Assembly (NCBI RefSeq): GCF_004793885.1
Contig: NZ_SRYG01000011.1
Span: 21,214 to 85,213 of the forward strand
Direction: 5' to 3'
From: Dubosiella muris
Lineage (GTDB): Bacteria > Bacillota_I > Bacilli_A > Erysipelotrichales > Erysipelotrichaceae
Length of the DNA: 64,000 bases
The notes beneath the pieces were generated by a model. That model was given only the letters and a program-made list of their open reading frames with translations. It ran no database searches and was not told the DNA's origin. Position numbers and translations under genes: made by a program. Shown piece by piece: positions 23,876 to 35,742 of the stretch (within the stretch, counting starts at the first letter, position 1; each line of letters opens with the position of its first letter).

Positions 23876-26455
23876 TTATTCCGTCAAGTTTTCTTCAAAG
23901 ACATTCATTTCCTGCTCGTCGTTGGATTCCACATCCAGCCGCTCAACCATGCCTTCGCCGTCTTTGACAATGTCGATCTCTTCGACTTCTTCCTCGTCGC
24001 CATTCACCAGCGTCACCTTCGTCACTTTCGCCCCGTCGTTCAAACTAATGAGCTTCAGTCCCTGGGTGTTGCGGCCATAGACGCCGATATCGGCTAACCG
24101 CAAACGAATCATGATGCCTGTGCTCGACACGATCAACGCGTCCTCGTCGCCTTTGACCGCCTGAAGCGAAACCAGGCTGCCGGTCTTCTCCGTAATGTGG
24201 AGCGCTCGGACGCCTTTTTTGCCACGCGACGTCAAACGGAAATCGTCGAACTGGCTGCGTTTGCCATATCCGTTTTCCGATACGACAAGAACCGTGTCGC
24301 CTTCATGGGAGAGGGCCACGCCAATCACCGTTCCGCCATCCGTGTTGAATCCTTGCACGCCCGACGCGGTTCGTCCCATCATCCGGATTTCCTTTTCGTC
24401 GAAGCGTACCGCTTTGCCGTTGTCGCCCGCGATGATGACTTCGTCATCGCCTCGTGTCGCTTTCACATACCGCAGCTCGTCGCCTTCGCGCAGCGTGATC
24501 GAGATCTTGCCGTTTTTATTGATGTTGTCGAACTCCGACACCGGCGTGCGTTTCGCCAATCCGTTTTTCGTGACAAACAACAACGACTCGACGCCTTCCT
24601 TGTCTTCCGGGATCGGCAGCAGCGTCTGCACTTTTTCATCCGGCAGCAGCTCGATAATATTGACGATTGGCAATCCTTTCGCCGTGCGGGAAGCGTTTGG
24701 AATGTTGTAGCCCTTCAAACGATACACCCGTCCTTTGTTCGTAAACAGCAAAATGTGGTTATGCGTCGTCATCGCCACCATCGTATCCACCGAATCCTCT
24801 TCGTTGAGCGTCACGGATTTGATTCCGCGTCCGCCGCGGTTTTGGGCGTGGTACGTATCGACCGGCTGCCTTTTAATATAGCCTGACTCCGTCAATGTGA
24901 TAATGATATCCTCGCGAGGAATCAAATCCTCGTCCTCCATGTCGACATAGGAATCGGCGATCTCGGTTCGCCGCTCGTCGCCAAACCGGTTGACCATTTC
25001 GTCCAAATCGTCGCGAATGATTTGAAGAACCCGGGAATGGTTGGCTAAAATGTCTTTCAAGTCGGCAATCGTTTTCAAAAGAGCCTGGTACTCGTTTTCG
25101 ATTTTTTCCCGTTCCAATCCCGACAGCCGCCGCAGCTGCATCGCCAAAATGGCTTTCGCCTGCACCGGCGAGAATCCGAACGCCGCGCACAGATCAGCGT
25201 TCAATCCGTTTTCATCTTTATGGGAGGAGCGAATCATATGAATGACTTCATCCAAATGATCCAGCGCGATCCGCAATCCTTCCAAAATATGCGCCCGTTC
25301 TTCCGCTTTACGCAATTCATATCTCGTTTTTCGGATAATCACATCCGTTTGATGATCAATGTAGTCGACGATGATTTCCTTCAGCGTCAGCTGTTTTGGC
25401 TTTCCGTGCTCCAAGGCGAGCATGTTGATGCCAAACGAGCTTTGAAGCGGCGTCAATCGGAACAGCTGATTCAAAATCACATCTTCCTGCGCGTCTTTTT
25501 TCAGCTCCATGACGATGCGCACGCCTTCGCGGTTGCTTTCGTCGTTCAAATACGTGACGCCTTGCAGCGCCTTATCCCGAATGAGAGCCGCCATCTTCGT
25601 CATCAAGTTGGCTTTGTTGATGGCGTAAGGAATTTCATAAAAGATGATTCGCTTACGGCCCTGGCTCAATTCCTCGACCCGGTACTTCGAACGAATCGAG
25701 ATGGAACCTCTTCCTGTTTCATATGCCTGGCGGATTCCCTTGCGGCCCAAAATAATGCCGCCCGTCGGAAAATCCGGTCCTTTAATGTGTTCCATGAGCT
25801 CGGGCACCGTGATATCCGGATCGTCCATGACCGCCTTGATGCCATCCACCGTTTCATTCAAATTGTGCGGCGGAATGTTGGTCGCCATACCAACCGCGAT
25901 CCCGACCGCCCCGTTGAGCAGCAAGTTCGGAATGCGGCTAGGCAAAACGACTGGCTCCTCGCCTTCCGAGTCGTACGTCGGCGTGAAGTCGACCGTTTCC
26001 TTGTTGATGTCGGCCACCATCTCCATCGAGATCTTCGACATCCGCGCCTCGGTATAACGCATCGCCGCCGCACCATCGCCATCCAGGGAGCCAAAGTTGC
26101 CGTGGCCGTCCACGAGCGGATACCGGTAGGAAAAGTCCTGCGCCATGCGCACCATCGCGTCGTATACGGCCGTATCGCCATGCGGATGGTACTTGCCGAT
26201 GACATCGCCGACGATCCGGGCGCTTTTTTTGTGCGCCACCGTGGCCGTCATATTCAAACTGTTCATCGCATACAAAATCCGGCGGTGAACCGGTTTCAAA
26301 CCGTCCCGCACATCCGGCAGCGCGCGCTGCACGATGACCGACATCGAATAGTCGAGAAACGACTCCTTCATTTCTTTCGAGATCTCAACGTTTTCGACCT
26401 GGTCGTGCTGAGACTCTAATATTTCGAATTCTTCCATGTTTTCATGTTCTGGCAT
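23876..26455 (-). CDS. gyrA: DNA gyrase subunit A
   Basis: 859 residues. The DNA-cleaving Tyr is Y134 in [10 protein letters not shown]. The quinolone-resistance region reads [10 protein letters not shown], so the position equal to E. coli Ser83 is Thr95 and Asp87 is kept as Asp99. The GyrA-box of the C-terminal wrapping domain is QNRGGRG. The N-terminus is about 12 residues longer than in E. coli; a second Met at residue 7 is possible, but ATG 26455 has CTAGGAGG. It follows gyrB by 10 nt. No strong terminator is visible after the stop. Confidence 0.97.
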   Translation of the reverse strand: MPEHENMEEFEILESQHDQVENVEISKEMKESFLDYSMSVIVQRALPDVRDGLKPVHRRILYAMNSLNMTATVAHKKSARIVGDVIGKYHPHGDTAVYDAMVRMAQDFSYRYPLVDGHGNFGSLDGDGAAAMRYTEARMSKISMEMVADINKETVDFTPTYDSEGEEPVVLPSRIPNLLLNGAVGIAVGMATNIPPHNLNETVDGIKAVMDDPDITVPELMEHIKGPDFPTGGIILGRKGIRQAYETGRGSISIRSKYRVEELSQGRKRIIFYEIPYAINKANLMTKMAALIRDKALQGVTYLNDESNREGVRIVMELKKDAQEDVILNQLFRLTPLQSSFGINMLALEHGKPKQLTLKEIIVDYIDHQTDVIIRKTRYELRKAEERAHILEGLRIALDHLDEVIHMIRSSHKDENGLNADLCAAFGFSPVQAKAILAMQLRRLSGLEREKIENEYQALLKTIADLKDILANHSRVLQIIRDDLDEMVNRFGDERRTEIADSYVDMEDEDLIPREDIIITLTESGYIKRQPVDTYHAQNRGGRGIKSVTLNEEDSVDTMVAMTTHNHILLFTNKGRVYRLKGYNIPNASRTAKGLPIVNIIELLPDEKVQTLLPIPEDKEGVESLLFVTKNGLAKRTPVSEFDNINKNGKISITLREGDELRYVKATRGDDEVIIAGDNGKAVRFDEKEIRMMGRTASGVQGFNTDGGTVIGVALSHEGDTVLVVSENGYGKRSQFDDFRLTSRGKKGVRALHITEKTGSLVSLQAVKGDEDALIVSSTGIMIRLRLADIGVYGRNTQGLKLISLNDGAKVTKVTLVNGDEEEVEEIDIVKDGEGMVERLDVESNDEQEMNVFEENLTE

Positions 26456-26465
26456 GCCGGACCTC

Positions 26466-29522
<3,057 letters not shown>

Positions 29523-29526
<4 letters not shown>

Positions 29527-29726
29527 TCGACTTCGATCCTGACTCCGTTGGTTTCCACTACGTCGCCGGGACGTATTTTGCGTCCCCGCCTTTGATCCTT
29601 CTCGCCATTAACAAGAACTTCGACAGAATTTAAATATCCTTTCGCTTCGCCGCCGCTTTGAATAAGATCGCCTTTCTTCAAAAGCTGGCCTAACGTGATG
29701 TAGTCCGTATGTATTTTCAATTTCAT
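29523..29726 (-). CDS. yaaA: YaaA-type S4 RNA-binding domain protein
   Basis: A 67-residue S4-like protein conserved between dnaN and recF in Bacillota. The core is ITLGQLLKKGDLIQSGGEAKGYL...VLVNGE, followed by RRGRKIRPGDVV. In Bacillus it is linked to ribosome assembly; the exact role is unsettled. AGGAGC lies nine bases before the ATG. Two candidate promoters precede it, so it heads the recF-gyrB-gyrA operon separately from dnaN. Confidence 0.9.
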
Positions 29727-29751
29727 AAATGAATAGCTCCTATCGTTCCTA

Positions 29752-29800
29752 ATTATAGCATAAATTTATTGATTTTACCATATAATTCCGGTATACACAA
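29752..29800 (-). promoter_or_regulatory. Tandem promoters of yaaA-recF-gyrB-gyrA
   Basis: Upstream promoter: TTGTGT (29795-29800), 17-nt spacer, TAAAAT (29772-29777). Downstream promoter: extended -10 TGCTATAAT (29752-29760). Both read on the minus strand. Confidence 0.72.
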
Positions 29801-29830
29801 GAAAAAAAGAAGTATCTTCACAATACTTCT
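29801..29830 (-). terminator. Terminator after dnaN
   Basis: An 8-bp stem AGAAGTAT / ATACTTCT is followed on the minus strand by seven T. The dnaN TAG stop codon is inside the stem. This separates dnaA-dnaN from yaaA-recF-gyrBA. Confidence 0.88.
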
Positions 29831-30950
29831 AATCAAAGCTACGAACCGGGACAACGATCATCAAAACGGACTGGTCCTCCGGGTTCGTTAAGCGAAACGG
29901 CTTGAGCACACCTGTAAAGTCGATTTCCACCCGTTCACCATTCAACGCCTTGATCGCGTCCAGCATATAGGTTCCGTTGCATGTGATTGTCAGATCCTCG
30001 CCATTGTAAATCGCCGACATCAAGATCTCGTTGGAATCGCCAATCTCGCTCGAGCGCGTCTTCAAATGCACTTCCTTGGCGGCGCATTCCAGCCGAATCA
30101 AATGGACTTTGTCCTTGCGGATAAAGTTTGTTCGATCAATCGCCCGCGCCAGCTCCGTCGAATCCGACTGGTAAAAGCTGATAAATTCTTTCGGAATGAT
30201 CCGTTCGACATCCGGAAAGGCGCCATCCAGCAAATTGGTTTGATACAACGTGTCGTCGAAAACGAATTGCACTTTTTTATTGTCGACAAAAATGTCAACA
30301 TCGTTTTCTTCCCCTTCCAGCGACTTCACGACATCGCCAAGCGATTTTTGGGAAATCGTGATATTGAAGTCCATCGGCTGCTCTAATTGTACAATTTTTC
30401 GAGCCAGCCGATACGTGTCGGTTGCGGAACAAAACAACTGCGTGTCGATGGCTTTGAAATTGATCCCGGTCAGCACCGGCCGGCTGTCTTTATCCGAGCA
30501 GGCGAACGCGGTTTGTGTCACGATCGTACGCAGCTGGTTTTTCGAAAGCTTGAATTCGGTTTTTGGCTGGTAAAAATCAAGTTCCGGATACGCGTTGCTT
30601 TCGATACCGTTTAAATGGAACACACCCTGCTTGTTCGAAATGCGCAGCAACGTCGTATCCATCAATTCAAATTCAATGGTATCAAAATCCATTTTTCGAA
30701 CGATTTCCTGCAAATATTTGGATTCGACAATAATCGAACCGGTTTGCTCGATGTGCAAATGGTTGATTTCATCCGGATAAATCGTGGATTGGATACTAAT
30801 GGTCGAATCGCTGCCGGTTAATTGAATTTTGTCTTTCATGACTTCGATCCAGATCCCGGACAAAGCGGGAAGTGGTGAGTACATGGAAATCGCCCGCGAC
30901 ACGATCGTGAGCTTGTCGGAGAGGTATTTTCGATTGATTGTGAATTTCAT
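29829..30950 (-). CDS. dnaN: DNA polymerase III beta subunit (sliding clamp)
   Basis: 373 residues in three similar domains; the usual length. The start is the ATG at 30950 (MKFTINRKYL), with AAGGAG seven bases upstream; a longer open frame upstream has no support. The C-terminal MIVVPVRSFD corresponds to the family's MPMR-type ending that helps form the hydrophobic peptide-binding pocket. It follows dnaA with a 153-nt gap that contains DnaA-box-like sequences. Confidence 0.97.
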   Translation of the reverse strand: MKFTINRKYLSDKLTIVSRAISMYSPLPALSGIWIEVMKDKIQLTGSDSTISIQSTIYPDEINHLHIEQTGSIIVESKYLQEIVRKMDFDTIEFELMDTTLLRISNKQGVFHLNGIESNAYPELDFYQPKTEFKLSKNQLRTIVTQTAFACSDKDSRPVLTGINFKAIDTQLFCSATDTYRLARKIVQLEQPMDFNITISQKSLGDVVKSLEGEENDVDIFVDNKKVQFVFDDTLYQTNLLDGAFPDVERIIPKEFISFYQSDSTELARAIDRTNFIRKDKVHLIRLECAAKEVHLKTRSSEIGDSNEILMSAIYNGEDLTITCNGTYMLDAIKALNGERVEIDFTGVLKPFRLTNPEDQSVLMIVVPVRSFD

Positions 30951-31103
30951 AAAGACTCCTTTTTTGATGTGTGTTTTTCTTTTATTTATATAAAGTAACA
31001 ACAATAAGGGCGTGGATAACTGGGGAAAACTTCGTTTCGCGCGATAACGACGCCGAAATTGTTAGATTTTCGCTGTTGAAAGACTGTGGAAAAATGGGGA
31101 AAA
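30951..31103. other. dnaA-dnaN intergenic region with DnaA-box-like sequences
   Basis: Contains on the minus strand TTATCCACG (31011-31019), TTTTCCCCA (31021-31029), TTTTCCACA (31083-31091) and TTTTCCCCA (31095-31103). These match or vary the DnaA box TTATCCACA by one or two bases. In Bacillus the equivalent gap is also a DnaA-binding region that forms part of a bipartite origin. Confidence 0.65.
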
Positions 31104-32450
31104 CTACATGAGCTTCTCTTTTATTTTGTCGACGGCCATTCGAAACGCGTTGTCTTTTTTCATGAGCTCGCACGCGCGGTTGTACGACGACTGAATGGTT
31201 GTATGGTCGCGGTTTCCCAGGTCTTTTCCAATTTGCATATACGGTTTATGCAGCATTTCCCGTGATAAATACACGCAAATGTGCCGGGCGTTCATAATTT
31301 GTTTGAGTCTTGACTTCCCTTCCAGATCCGCGTACGACAAGCCGTAAAACTGTGAAACGGCTTTTTTTATTTCCCGGATCGTCAGCTCGCTTCGTTTTTC
31401 GATCACGGGTTCTTTTCCCAAATGCTCCATCGCGAATTTCATGTCGATGATATCGGGATTGAACAGTGTGGACTGGAAAATGAGCTGGTTGAGGCTGCCT
31501 TCCAAATTGCGGACGTCGTTGGAAAACGTGAGCGCCAAATAGTCCAGCACGTCGTCGCTAATGATGTCCTCCCTTCCTTCCAGCTTTTTTTTCAGGATGG
31601 CTTTGCTCGTTTCGAAGCCCGGTTTGGAAATATTGATCGCCAGACCGGAGGAGAATCGGGAAACGAGCCGGTTTTGCAGGCCGCTAAGCTCTCTTGGATG
31701 GATGTCGGACGTAATGATGATTTGCGAGTTTTTTTGGATCAGCTGATTATAAACCGTAAAAAAAACTTCCTGACTTGAAGTGTGCTGAAGGTTCTGAATA
31801 TCGTCAATCAGAAAATAGTCACAGTCAAGAAGCTGTTCTTTGACCCGGTCGACCGTGTTTCCATGGATGCTTTTGGCTTTCATGGCGTCGATAAGCAAAG
31901 TGACAAAGTCACCACTATACATATAGATGACTTTTGCTTCGGGGCGTTCGGCGGACAAGTAGTTGCCGACGGCGTGGAGAAGATGCGTCTTTCCCAGACC
32001 GGAGTTTCCATAAAGCATGAGCGGGTTGAATGCGGGAAAAGAAATTTGATTGCAGGCCGCAAAGCACGCCGCGTAGGCTTCCTGATTGCTGTTTCCTTCG
32101 ATAAAATTTTCGAACGTGTACGTCGGATTGAACTTGTTTTCCAGAAGCGTGTTCGTTCGTTGCTGCACGATGACTTCCGGCATCATTTGTTCCATTTCCT
32201 TGTATTCGATTAAATGGATCCGGACTGGCGAAGACCATTCCTCGCTTAGCGTCGATTCGAAAATCGCCAGCTGCCGTTCCATGATGGCTTTGGTGATCGA
32301 AGATCGGTATGCGATGTACGCGATGTCGTTTTCAATTTTAAATAATGTCGTTTTATAGATCCACGCCTGAAAATCCTGGTCGTTGAAATAGTGCGAACTA
32401 TGGATCTTTTTTAGGACATTTTCCCACATCCGGTCAAAATTCGCGGGCAT
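31104..32450 (-). CDS. dnaA: Chromosomal replication initiator DnaA
   Basis: 448 residues in four domains: an N-terminal DnaB/regulator-binding domain (1-75), a short linker, the AAA+ ATPase with Walker A GNSGLGKTH (148-156) and Walker B FLIDDIQ, and the C-terminal DNA-binding domain with the GNRDHTTIQSSYNR signature that reads the DnaA box. Start ATG 32450 is preceded by AAAAGGAGGG. A promoter lies upstream within the origin region, so autoregulation by DnaA is likely. Confidence 0.98.
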   Translation of the reverse strand: MPANFDRMWENVLKKIHSSHYFNDQDFQAWIYKTTLFKIENDIAYIAYRSSITKAIMERQLAIFESTLSEEWSSPVRIHLIEYKEMEQMMPEVIVQQRTNTLLENKFNPTYTFENFIEGNSNQEAYAACFAACNQISFPAFNPLMLYGNSGLGKTHLLHAVGNYLSAERPEAKVIYMYSGDFVTLLIDAMKAKSIHGNTVDRVKEQLLDCDYFLIDDIQNLQHTSSQEVFFTVYNQLIQKNSQIIITSDIHPRELSGLQNRLVSRFSSGLAINISKPGFETSKAILKKKLEGREDIISDDVLDYLALTFSNDVRNLEGSLNQLIFQSTLFNPDIIDMKFAMEHLGKEPVIEKRSELTIREIKKAVSQFYGLSYADLEGKSRLKQIMNARHICVYLSREMLHKPYMQIGKDLGNRDHTTIQSSYNRACELMKKDNAFRMAVDKIKEKLM

Positions 32451-32473
32451 ACGATCCCTCCTTTTAGGTTTTC

Positions 32474-32502
32474 ATTATACATGAAAGGGGAAAAACGGGC
32501 AA
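32474..32502 (-). promoter_or_regulatory. dnaA promoter
   Basis: On the minus strand TTGCCC (32497-32502), a 17-nt spacer, TATAAT (32474-32479). A TTTTCCACA box lies 13 bp upstream (32515-32523). Confidence 0.72.
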
Positions 32503-32859
32503 TCAAATCTTGAGTTTTCCACAATATCCCCAATGTAGAATGTGGATAAACTTTTCCTTATTGGGAGTATTGGGGAAAACTGGCGAAAAAGAGTGGGGAA
32601 AACTTTGGTTGTCCCCAATGGAAAAATGAGAAAAAACGGATAGGTAAAACGTAAAAGTGATTTTCCCCAGTTTTCCCCATCCCCAAAATCCCCGAGCGGT
32701 TTTTAAGGGGGATAAAAGGGGAAAACCTGTGGAAATTATCCCCTTTTATCCCCGCACGTGGAAAAACAAGAAAAAGTTATCCCCTCTTTTGTGGGAAAAA
32801 CCGAGGGTTTTCCGCTCTTTTCCTTTTATATTTATTGGTGGAATCGGAAAAAACATGTG

Positions 32860-32888
32860 TTGACGGGGTGTAGGGGATTTGCTATAAT
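32860..32888 (+). promoter_or_regulatory. rpmH promoter
   Basis: TTGACG (32860-32865), exactly 17 nt, then TATAAT (32883-32888), with TGC before the -10. This is one of the strongest promoters in the window, fitting a ribosomal protein gene. Confidence 0.88.
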
Positions 32889-32940
32889 GAGTCAGCAATC
32901 TTATTTGAAAATTAATAGAAGACTGAGGGGTGTGAATGAC

Positions 32941-33075
32941 ATGAAAAGAACATATCAGCCAAGTAAGAGAAAACACAAAACAGTTCATGGTTTCCGTGCT
33001 CGTATGGCTACCGTCGGTGGTCGTAAAGTTCTAGCTCGCAGAAGAGCAAAAGGTAGAAAGGTATTATCCGCATAG
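32941..33075 (+). CDS. rpmH: 50S ribosomal protein L34
   Basis: 44 residues, the standard length: starts [12 protein letters not shown] and ends KGRKVLSA, with the usual HGFRARM core. L34 is a basic protein of the large subunit. The GAGGGGTG ribosome-binding site is upstream. It is the first gene of the rpmH-rnpA-yidC-khpB cluster on the right of the origin; a partial terminator follows. Confidence 0.97.
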   Translation: MKRTYQPSKRKHKTVHGFRARMATVGGRKVLARRRAKGRKVLSA

Positions 33076-33101
33076 AAATCACCAGTTTAGGTGATTTTTT
33101 T
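33076..33101 (+). terminator. Attenuating terminator between rpmH and rnpA
   Basis: An 8-bp stem AAATCACC / GGTGATTT with a 6-nt loop flows into seven T. Because rnpA has no separate strong promoter in the 42-nt gap, it probably reduces rnpA transcription relative to rpmH. Confidence 0.8.
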
Positions 33102-33117
33102 GTCTGGATAAAGATGT

Positions 33118-33468
33118 ATGAAAAAGAAGTGCAGAGTTTGTAAAAACTACGAGTTTTCTTCGATTATCCAGAAAAGGAAATATATCAAGTCTAGTGCGTT
33201 TGTTTTTTATTATCAACCGAAGAAAGAAGAACACGCGCGTGTCGGGATCAGTGTCGGAAAAAAACTCGGAAACGCTGTCGCGCGCAACAAGGTAAAGCGG
33301 CAGATCCGCGGAATGATCGACGCGCTATATACGTTTGATGAAGCGTATGACACGATCCTGATCGTTCGTCCGGTTTATCAAAAACAAACGTTCGAGCAAA
33401 ACTTCAAAGAACTTGAAACAAGCAAGAGAAAGCTTGACCGAAGACGACAAGGAAAGGAACAAAGATGA
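33118..33468 (+). CDS. rnpA: Ribonuclease P protein component
   Basis: 116 residues. The RNA-binding signature RNKVKRQIR is at 56-64, preceded by RVGISVGKKLGNAV. It assists the catalytic RNA in tRNA 5' maturation; the RNA gene rnpB is not in this window. The stop overlaps the yidC start (ATGA). The N-terminus is Lys/Cys-rich but normal in length. Confidence 0.95.
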   Translation: MKKKCRVCKNYEFSSIIQKRKYIKSSAFVFYYQPKKEEHARVGISVGKKLGNAVARNKVKRQIRGMIDALYTFDEAYDTILIVRPVYQKQTFEQNFKELETSKRKLDRRRQGKEQR

Positions 33469-34487
33469 CTCATTTTTTACAAAGCAAGTTTAAGATTTTC
33501 ATGCTTTGCGCATTTGTCCTGCTTGGTTTGACCGGCTGTTCCAATCCGCGAGGAACGGATGGAAAAACAAAAGTCGATCAAATCATCGCCAGCGAGCAAA
33601 TGGTCGTTGAAAAAGGCCGGATCAACGTGTCGGATATCAGCGACGAGGCATTGAAAAAGAAATATGAAAAGCTTGGTGACAAGGATACGATCACAATCGA
33701 GCCGACTTCATTTAGCGAAGCGTTATCCGCGAGCTGGTTCGACGGATTGATCGTATGGCCGATTGCGCAGCTAATCAACGTGTTTGCATCGTGGACGGAT
33801 GCGGGAATCGGAATTATTTTAGCGACGTTGCTCATTCAGATTCTCGTCTTCGCGTTTACGTACAAATCCCAGCTTTCGATGCAGCGGATGCAGGAGGCGC
33901 AGCCGGAAATCGAGCGCCTTCAAAGCAAATACAAAGGAAAAGACGACGAGCGTTCCCGCATGATGATGGCGCAGGAAATGCAGAAAGTGTACACGAAATA
34001 CGATATCCATCCATTTGGATCCATTTTGGTCACCTTCATTCAGCTGCCAATCATGATGGGCGTGTACTACGCGACGATGCGGGCGGCCGCGGTCGTGTAC
34101 GGAACCTTCTTTGGCATGCCGCTGTCGGAAACGCCAATCGCGGCGTTCACGAGCTTTGGTTCGGGCGACGTGCAATGGGGACCAATGATCGTTTATGTTT
34201 TGATGATCATATTCCAAATCATTTCTTTGCAGCTGCCAAAATGGCTGAAGAAATACGATGACAAGAAAAACAATGTAAAACAAAAGAAGTATTTGAAACA
34301 GGAAAACGGAATGGCCAACACGATGAATACGACGATGTATTTCTCGACCGCTTTGATCGCGGTGATGTATTTAAGCTGGCCAATCGCCATGTCGTTTTAC
34401 TGGCTCGTATCGTCGGTGATTCGTTCGATTCAGTCCCTGTTCCTTCATTTTGTGATTATGGACAAAGATAAAACAAAGAAAAAGTAG
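33465..34487 (+). CDS. yidC: Membrane protein insertase YidC (lipoprotein type)
   Basis: 340 residues. A signal peptide ends at a lipobox LTGC (C25), so the N-terminus is lipid-modified as in Bacillus SpoIIIJ/YqjG. The conserved five-segment insertase core follows (about 80-330), with a positively charged tail (KDKTKKK). It inserts membrane proteins alone or with Sec. Placed in the conserved rnpA-yidC-khpB order, overlapping rnpA by 4 nt. Confidence 0.95.
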   Translation: MTHFLQSKFKIFMLCAFVLLGLTGCSNPRGTDGKTKVDQIIASEQMVVEKGRINVSDISDEALKKKYEKLGDKDTITIEPTSFSEALSASWFDGLIVWPIAQLINVFASWTDAGIGIILATLLIQILVFAFTYKSQLSMQRMQEAQPEIERLQSKYKGKDDERSRMMMAQEMQKVYTKYDIHPFGSILVTFIQLPIMMGVYYATMRAAAVVYGTFFGMPLSETPIAAFTSFGSGDVQWGPMIVYVLMIIFQIISLQLPKWLKKYDDKKNNVKQKKYLKQENGMANTMNTTMYFSTALIAVMYLSWPIAMSFYWLVSSVIRSIQSLFLHFVIMDKDKTKKK

Positions 34488-34497
34488 GTGAGAAATC

Positions 34498-35127
34498 ATG
34501 GAGTTTGAAAAATTTACCGGAAAAACACTTGAAGAGGCGCTGAAAAAAGCGGCGCAGGCCAAAGAGGTAACTGTGGAGGAATTGACCTACACGGTTCTCG
34601 AAGAAAAGGCTGGATTTCTAGGTATCGGAAAAACCGTGGAAATCGAAGTGTATTGTGATAAAGACATTCAACAATTTATTCATGATTATATCCAGACTTA
34701 CTTTGACAACGCGCAGCTGGATGGCGAAACGGAAGTCAAAAAAGACGGCGACGATTTTTACCGCGTCATGGTGAACACTAACAATAACGCGATCCTGATC
34801 GGAAAAAACGGAAAGTCGCTGCAAGCTTTCAACCGGCTTGTAAAAGCCGCCGCGAGCGCCGCGTTTAAAAGAAGAGTTCGCTTGCTCATTGATGTCAACG
34901 GATATAAAAAAGATCGGTATGAGAAGATTTGCCGTATGGCGATTCGGGTGGCCAAAGATGTCCGCCGGACGAAAGTCGATGCCGAACTGGATCCGATGCC
35001 GGCCGATGAACGCAAAGCGATCCACAATTCTTTAGCGAAGATGGCCGATATCTCCACCCGTTCGGAAGGAGAGGGTGTCAATCGCCATTTGTGTATCTTG
35101 TATACACCAGGAAAAGAAATCGAATAA
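34498..35127 (+). CDS. khpB: KhpB/Jag RNA-binding protein (Jag_N, KH, R3H)
   Basis: 209 residues in three parts: a Jag_N domain (1-50, EKFTGKTLEEAL...LGIGKTVEIEV), a KH domain with the GKNGKS loop (about 101-106), and an R3H domain (about 150-205, PMPADERKAIHNSL). KhpB with KhpA is a small-RNA chaperone and affects cell elongation in streptococci. It starts 10 nt after yidC and ends at a terminator. Confidence 0.95.
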   Translation: MEFEKFTGKTLEEALKKAAQAKEVTVEELTYTVLEEKAGFLGIGKTVEIEVYCDKDIQQFIHDYIQTYFDNAQLDGETEVKKDGDDFYRVMVNTNNNAILIGKNGKSLQAFNRLVKAAASAAFKRRVRLLIDVNGYKKDRYEKICRMAIRVAKDVRRTKVDAELDPMPADERKAIHNSLAKMADISTRSEGEGVNRHLCILYTPGKEIE

Positions 35128-35128
35128 G

Positions 35129-35154
35129 CGGGAATTGGACATTCCCGTTTTTTT
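35129..35154 (+). terminator. Terminator after khpB
   Basis: Stem CGGGAAT / ATTCCCG with a 5-nt loop followed by seven T. It closes the rpmH-rnpA-yidC-khpB transcript just upstream of pth. Confidence 0.9.
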
Positions 35155-35172
35155 GTTAGGAGGAGAAAGACG

Positions 35173-35733
35173 ATGAAAATTATAGCAGGATTGGGAAATC
35201 CAGGATTAAAATATGAAAATACGCGCCATAACGCCGGATTTATGACGATGGATAAAATCGCAAGGGAGCTTGGTGAAACGTGGAACCAGGAAAAGTTTTC
35301 ATCCCAGTGGATCAAGACGAAAGTCCATGGAGAAGACGTGGTTTTGTTAAAGCCGCTCACGTATATGAATGAAAGCGGCATCGCCTTGCGGCAATGTCTT
35401 GATTTTTACAAAGCAGCGCCAGAAGACGTACTCGTCTTATATGACGATGTCGATTTGCCGGTAGGAAAGATCCGCCTGCGTCAAAAAGGAAGCGCCGGTG
35501 GTCACAACGGGATCAAAAGCGTGATTCAATGCATTTTTACGCAGGAGTTCGACCGCATCCGGATTGGCGTAGGAAAAGATCCTCGCATTCCGATGATCAA
35601 CTGGGTGCTTGGGAAATTCCGTCCCGCGGAAAAAGAAGACATCGAAGCGGCGACGGATTTGGCCGCGCAGGCCGCAATTTATGCGATCGACCATCCGTAC
35701 AGCGACACCATGAACCATTTTAATAAGAAGTAG
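35173..35733 (+). CDS. pth: Peptidyl-tRNA hydrolase
   Basis: 186 residues, full length. The catalytic His19 is in NTRHNAGF, with N9 in GLGNPG and D91/D92 in LYDDVDLPVGK; GSAGGHNGIKS is also conserved. It frees tRNA from drop-off peptidyl-tRNAs. GGAGGAG lies upstream of ATG 35173. It is followed after 9 nt by mfd, a conserved Bacillota pairing. Confidence 0.97.
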   Translation: MKIIAGLGNPGLKYENTRHNAGFMTMDKIARELGETWNQEKFSSQWIKTKVHGEDVVLLKPLTYMNESGIALRQCLDFYKAAPEDVLVLYDDVDLPVGKIRLRQKGSAGGHNGIKSVIQCIFTQEFDRIRIGVGKDPRIPMINWVLGKFRPAEKEDIEAATDLAAQAAIYAIDHPYSDTMNHFNKK

Positions 35734-35742
35734 GGAATTCAT

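Larger units (their letters stand above)
32451..32940. other. oriC: Replication origin region (oriC)
   Basis: A 490-nt non-coding region between divergent dnaA and rpmH. A perfect DnaA box TTATCCACA is on the minus strand at 32541-32549; TTTTCCACA is at 32515-32523. The nonamer TTTTCCCCA occurs at 32571-32579 and 32594-32602 (minus) and 32661-32669 and 32671-32679 (plus, 10 bp apart), and TTATCCCC recurs near 32737, 32745 and 32777. A more AT-rich stretch near 32820-32835 may be the unwinding element. Gene orientation diverges on both sides. Confidence 0.9.

Noticed and set aside
25220-26419. A 399-codon open frame opposite gyrA
   Set aside because: Antisense shadow of gyrA with no recognisable domain; the GC-skewed third positions of gyrA explain it.
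32752-32762. CACGTG at the origin as a third parS
   Set aside because: Only the central hexamer and a few right-hand bases match; the left half does not.
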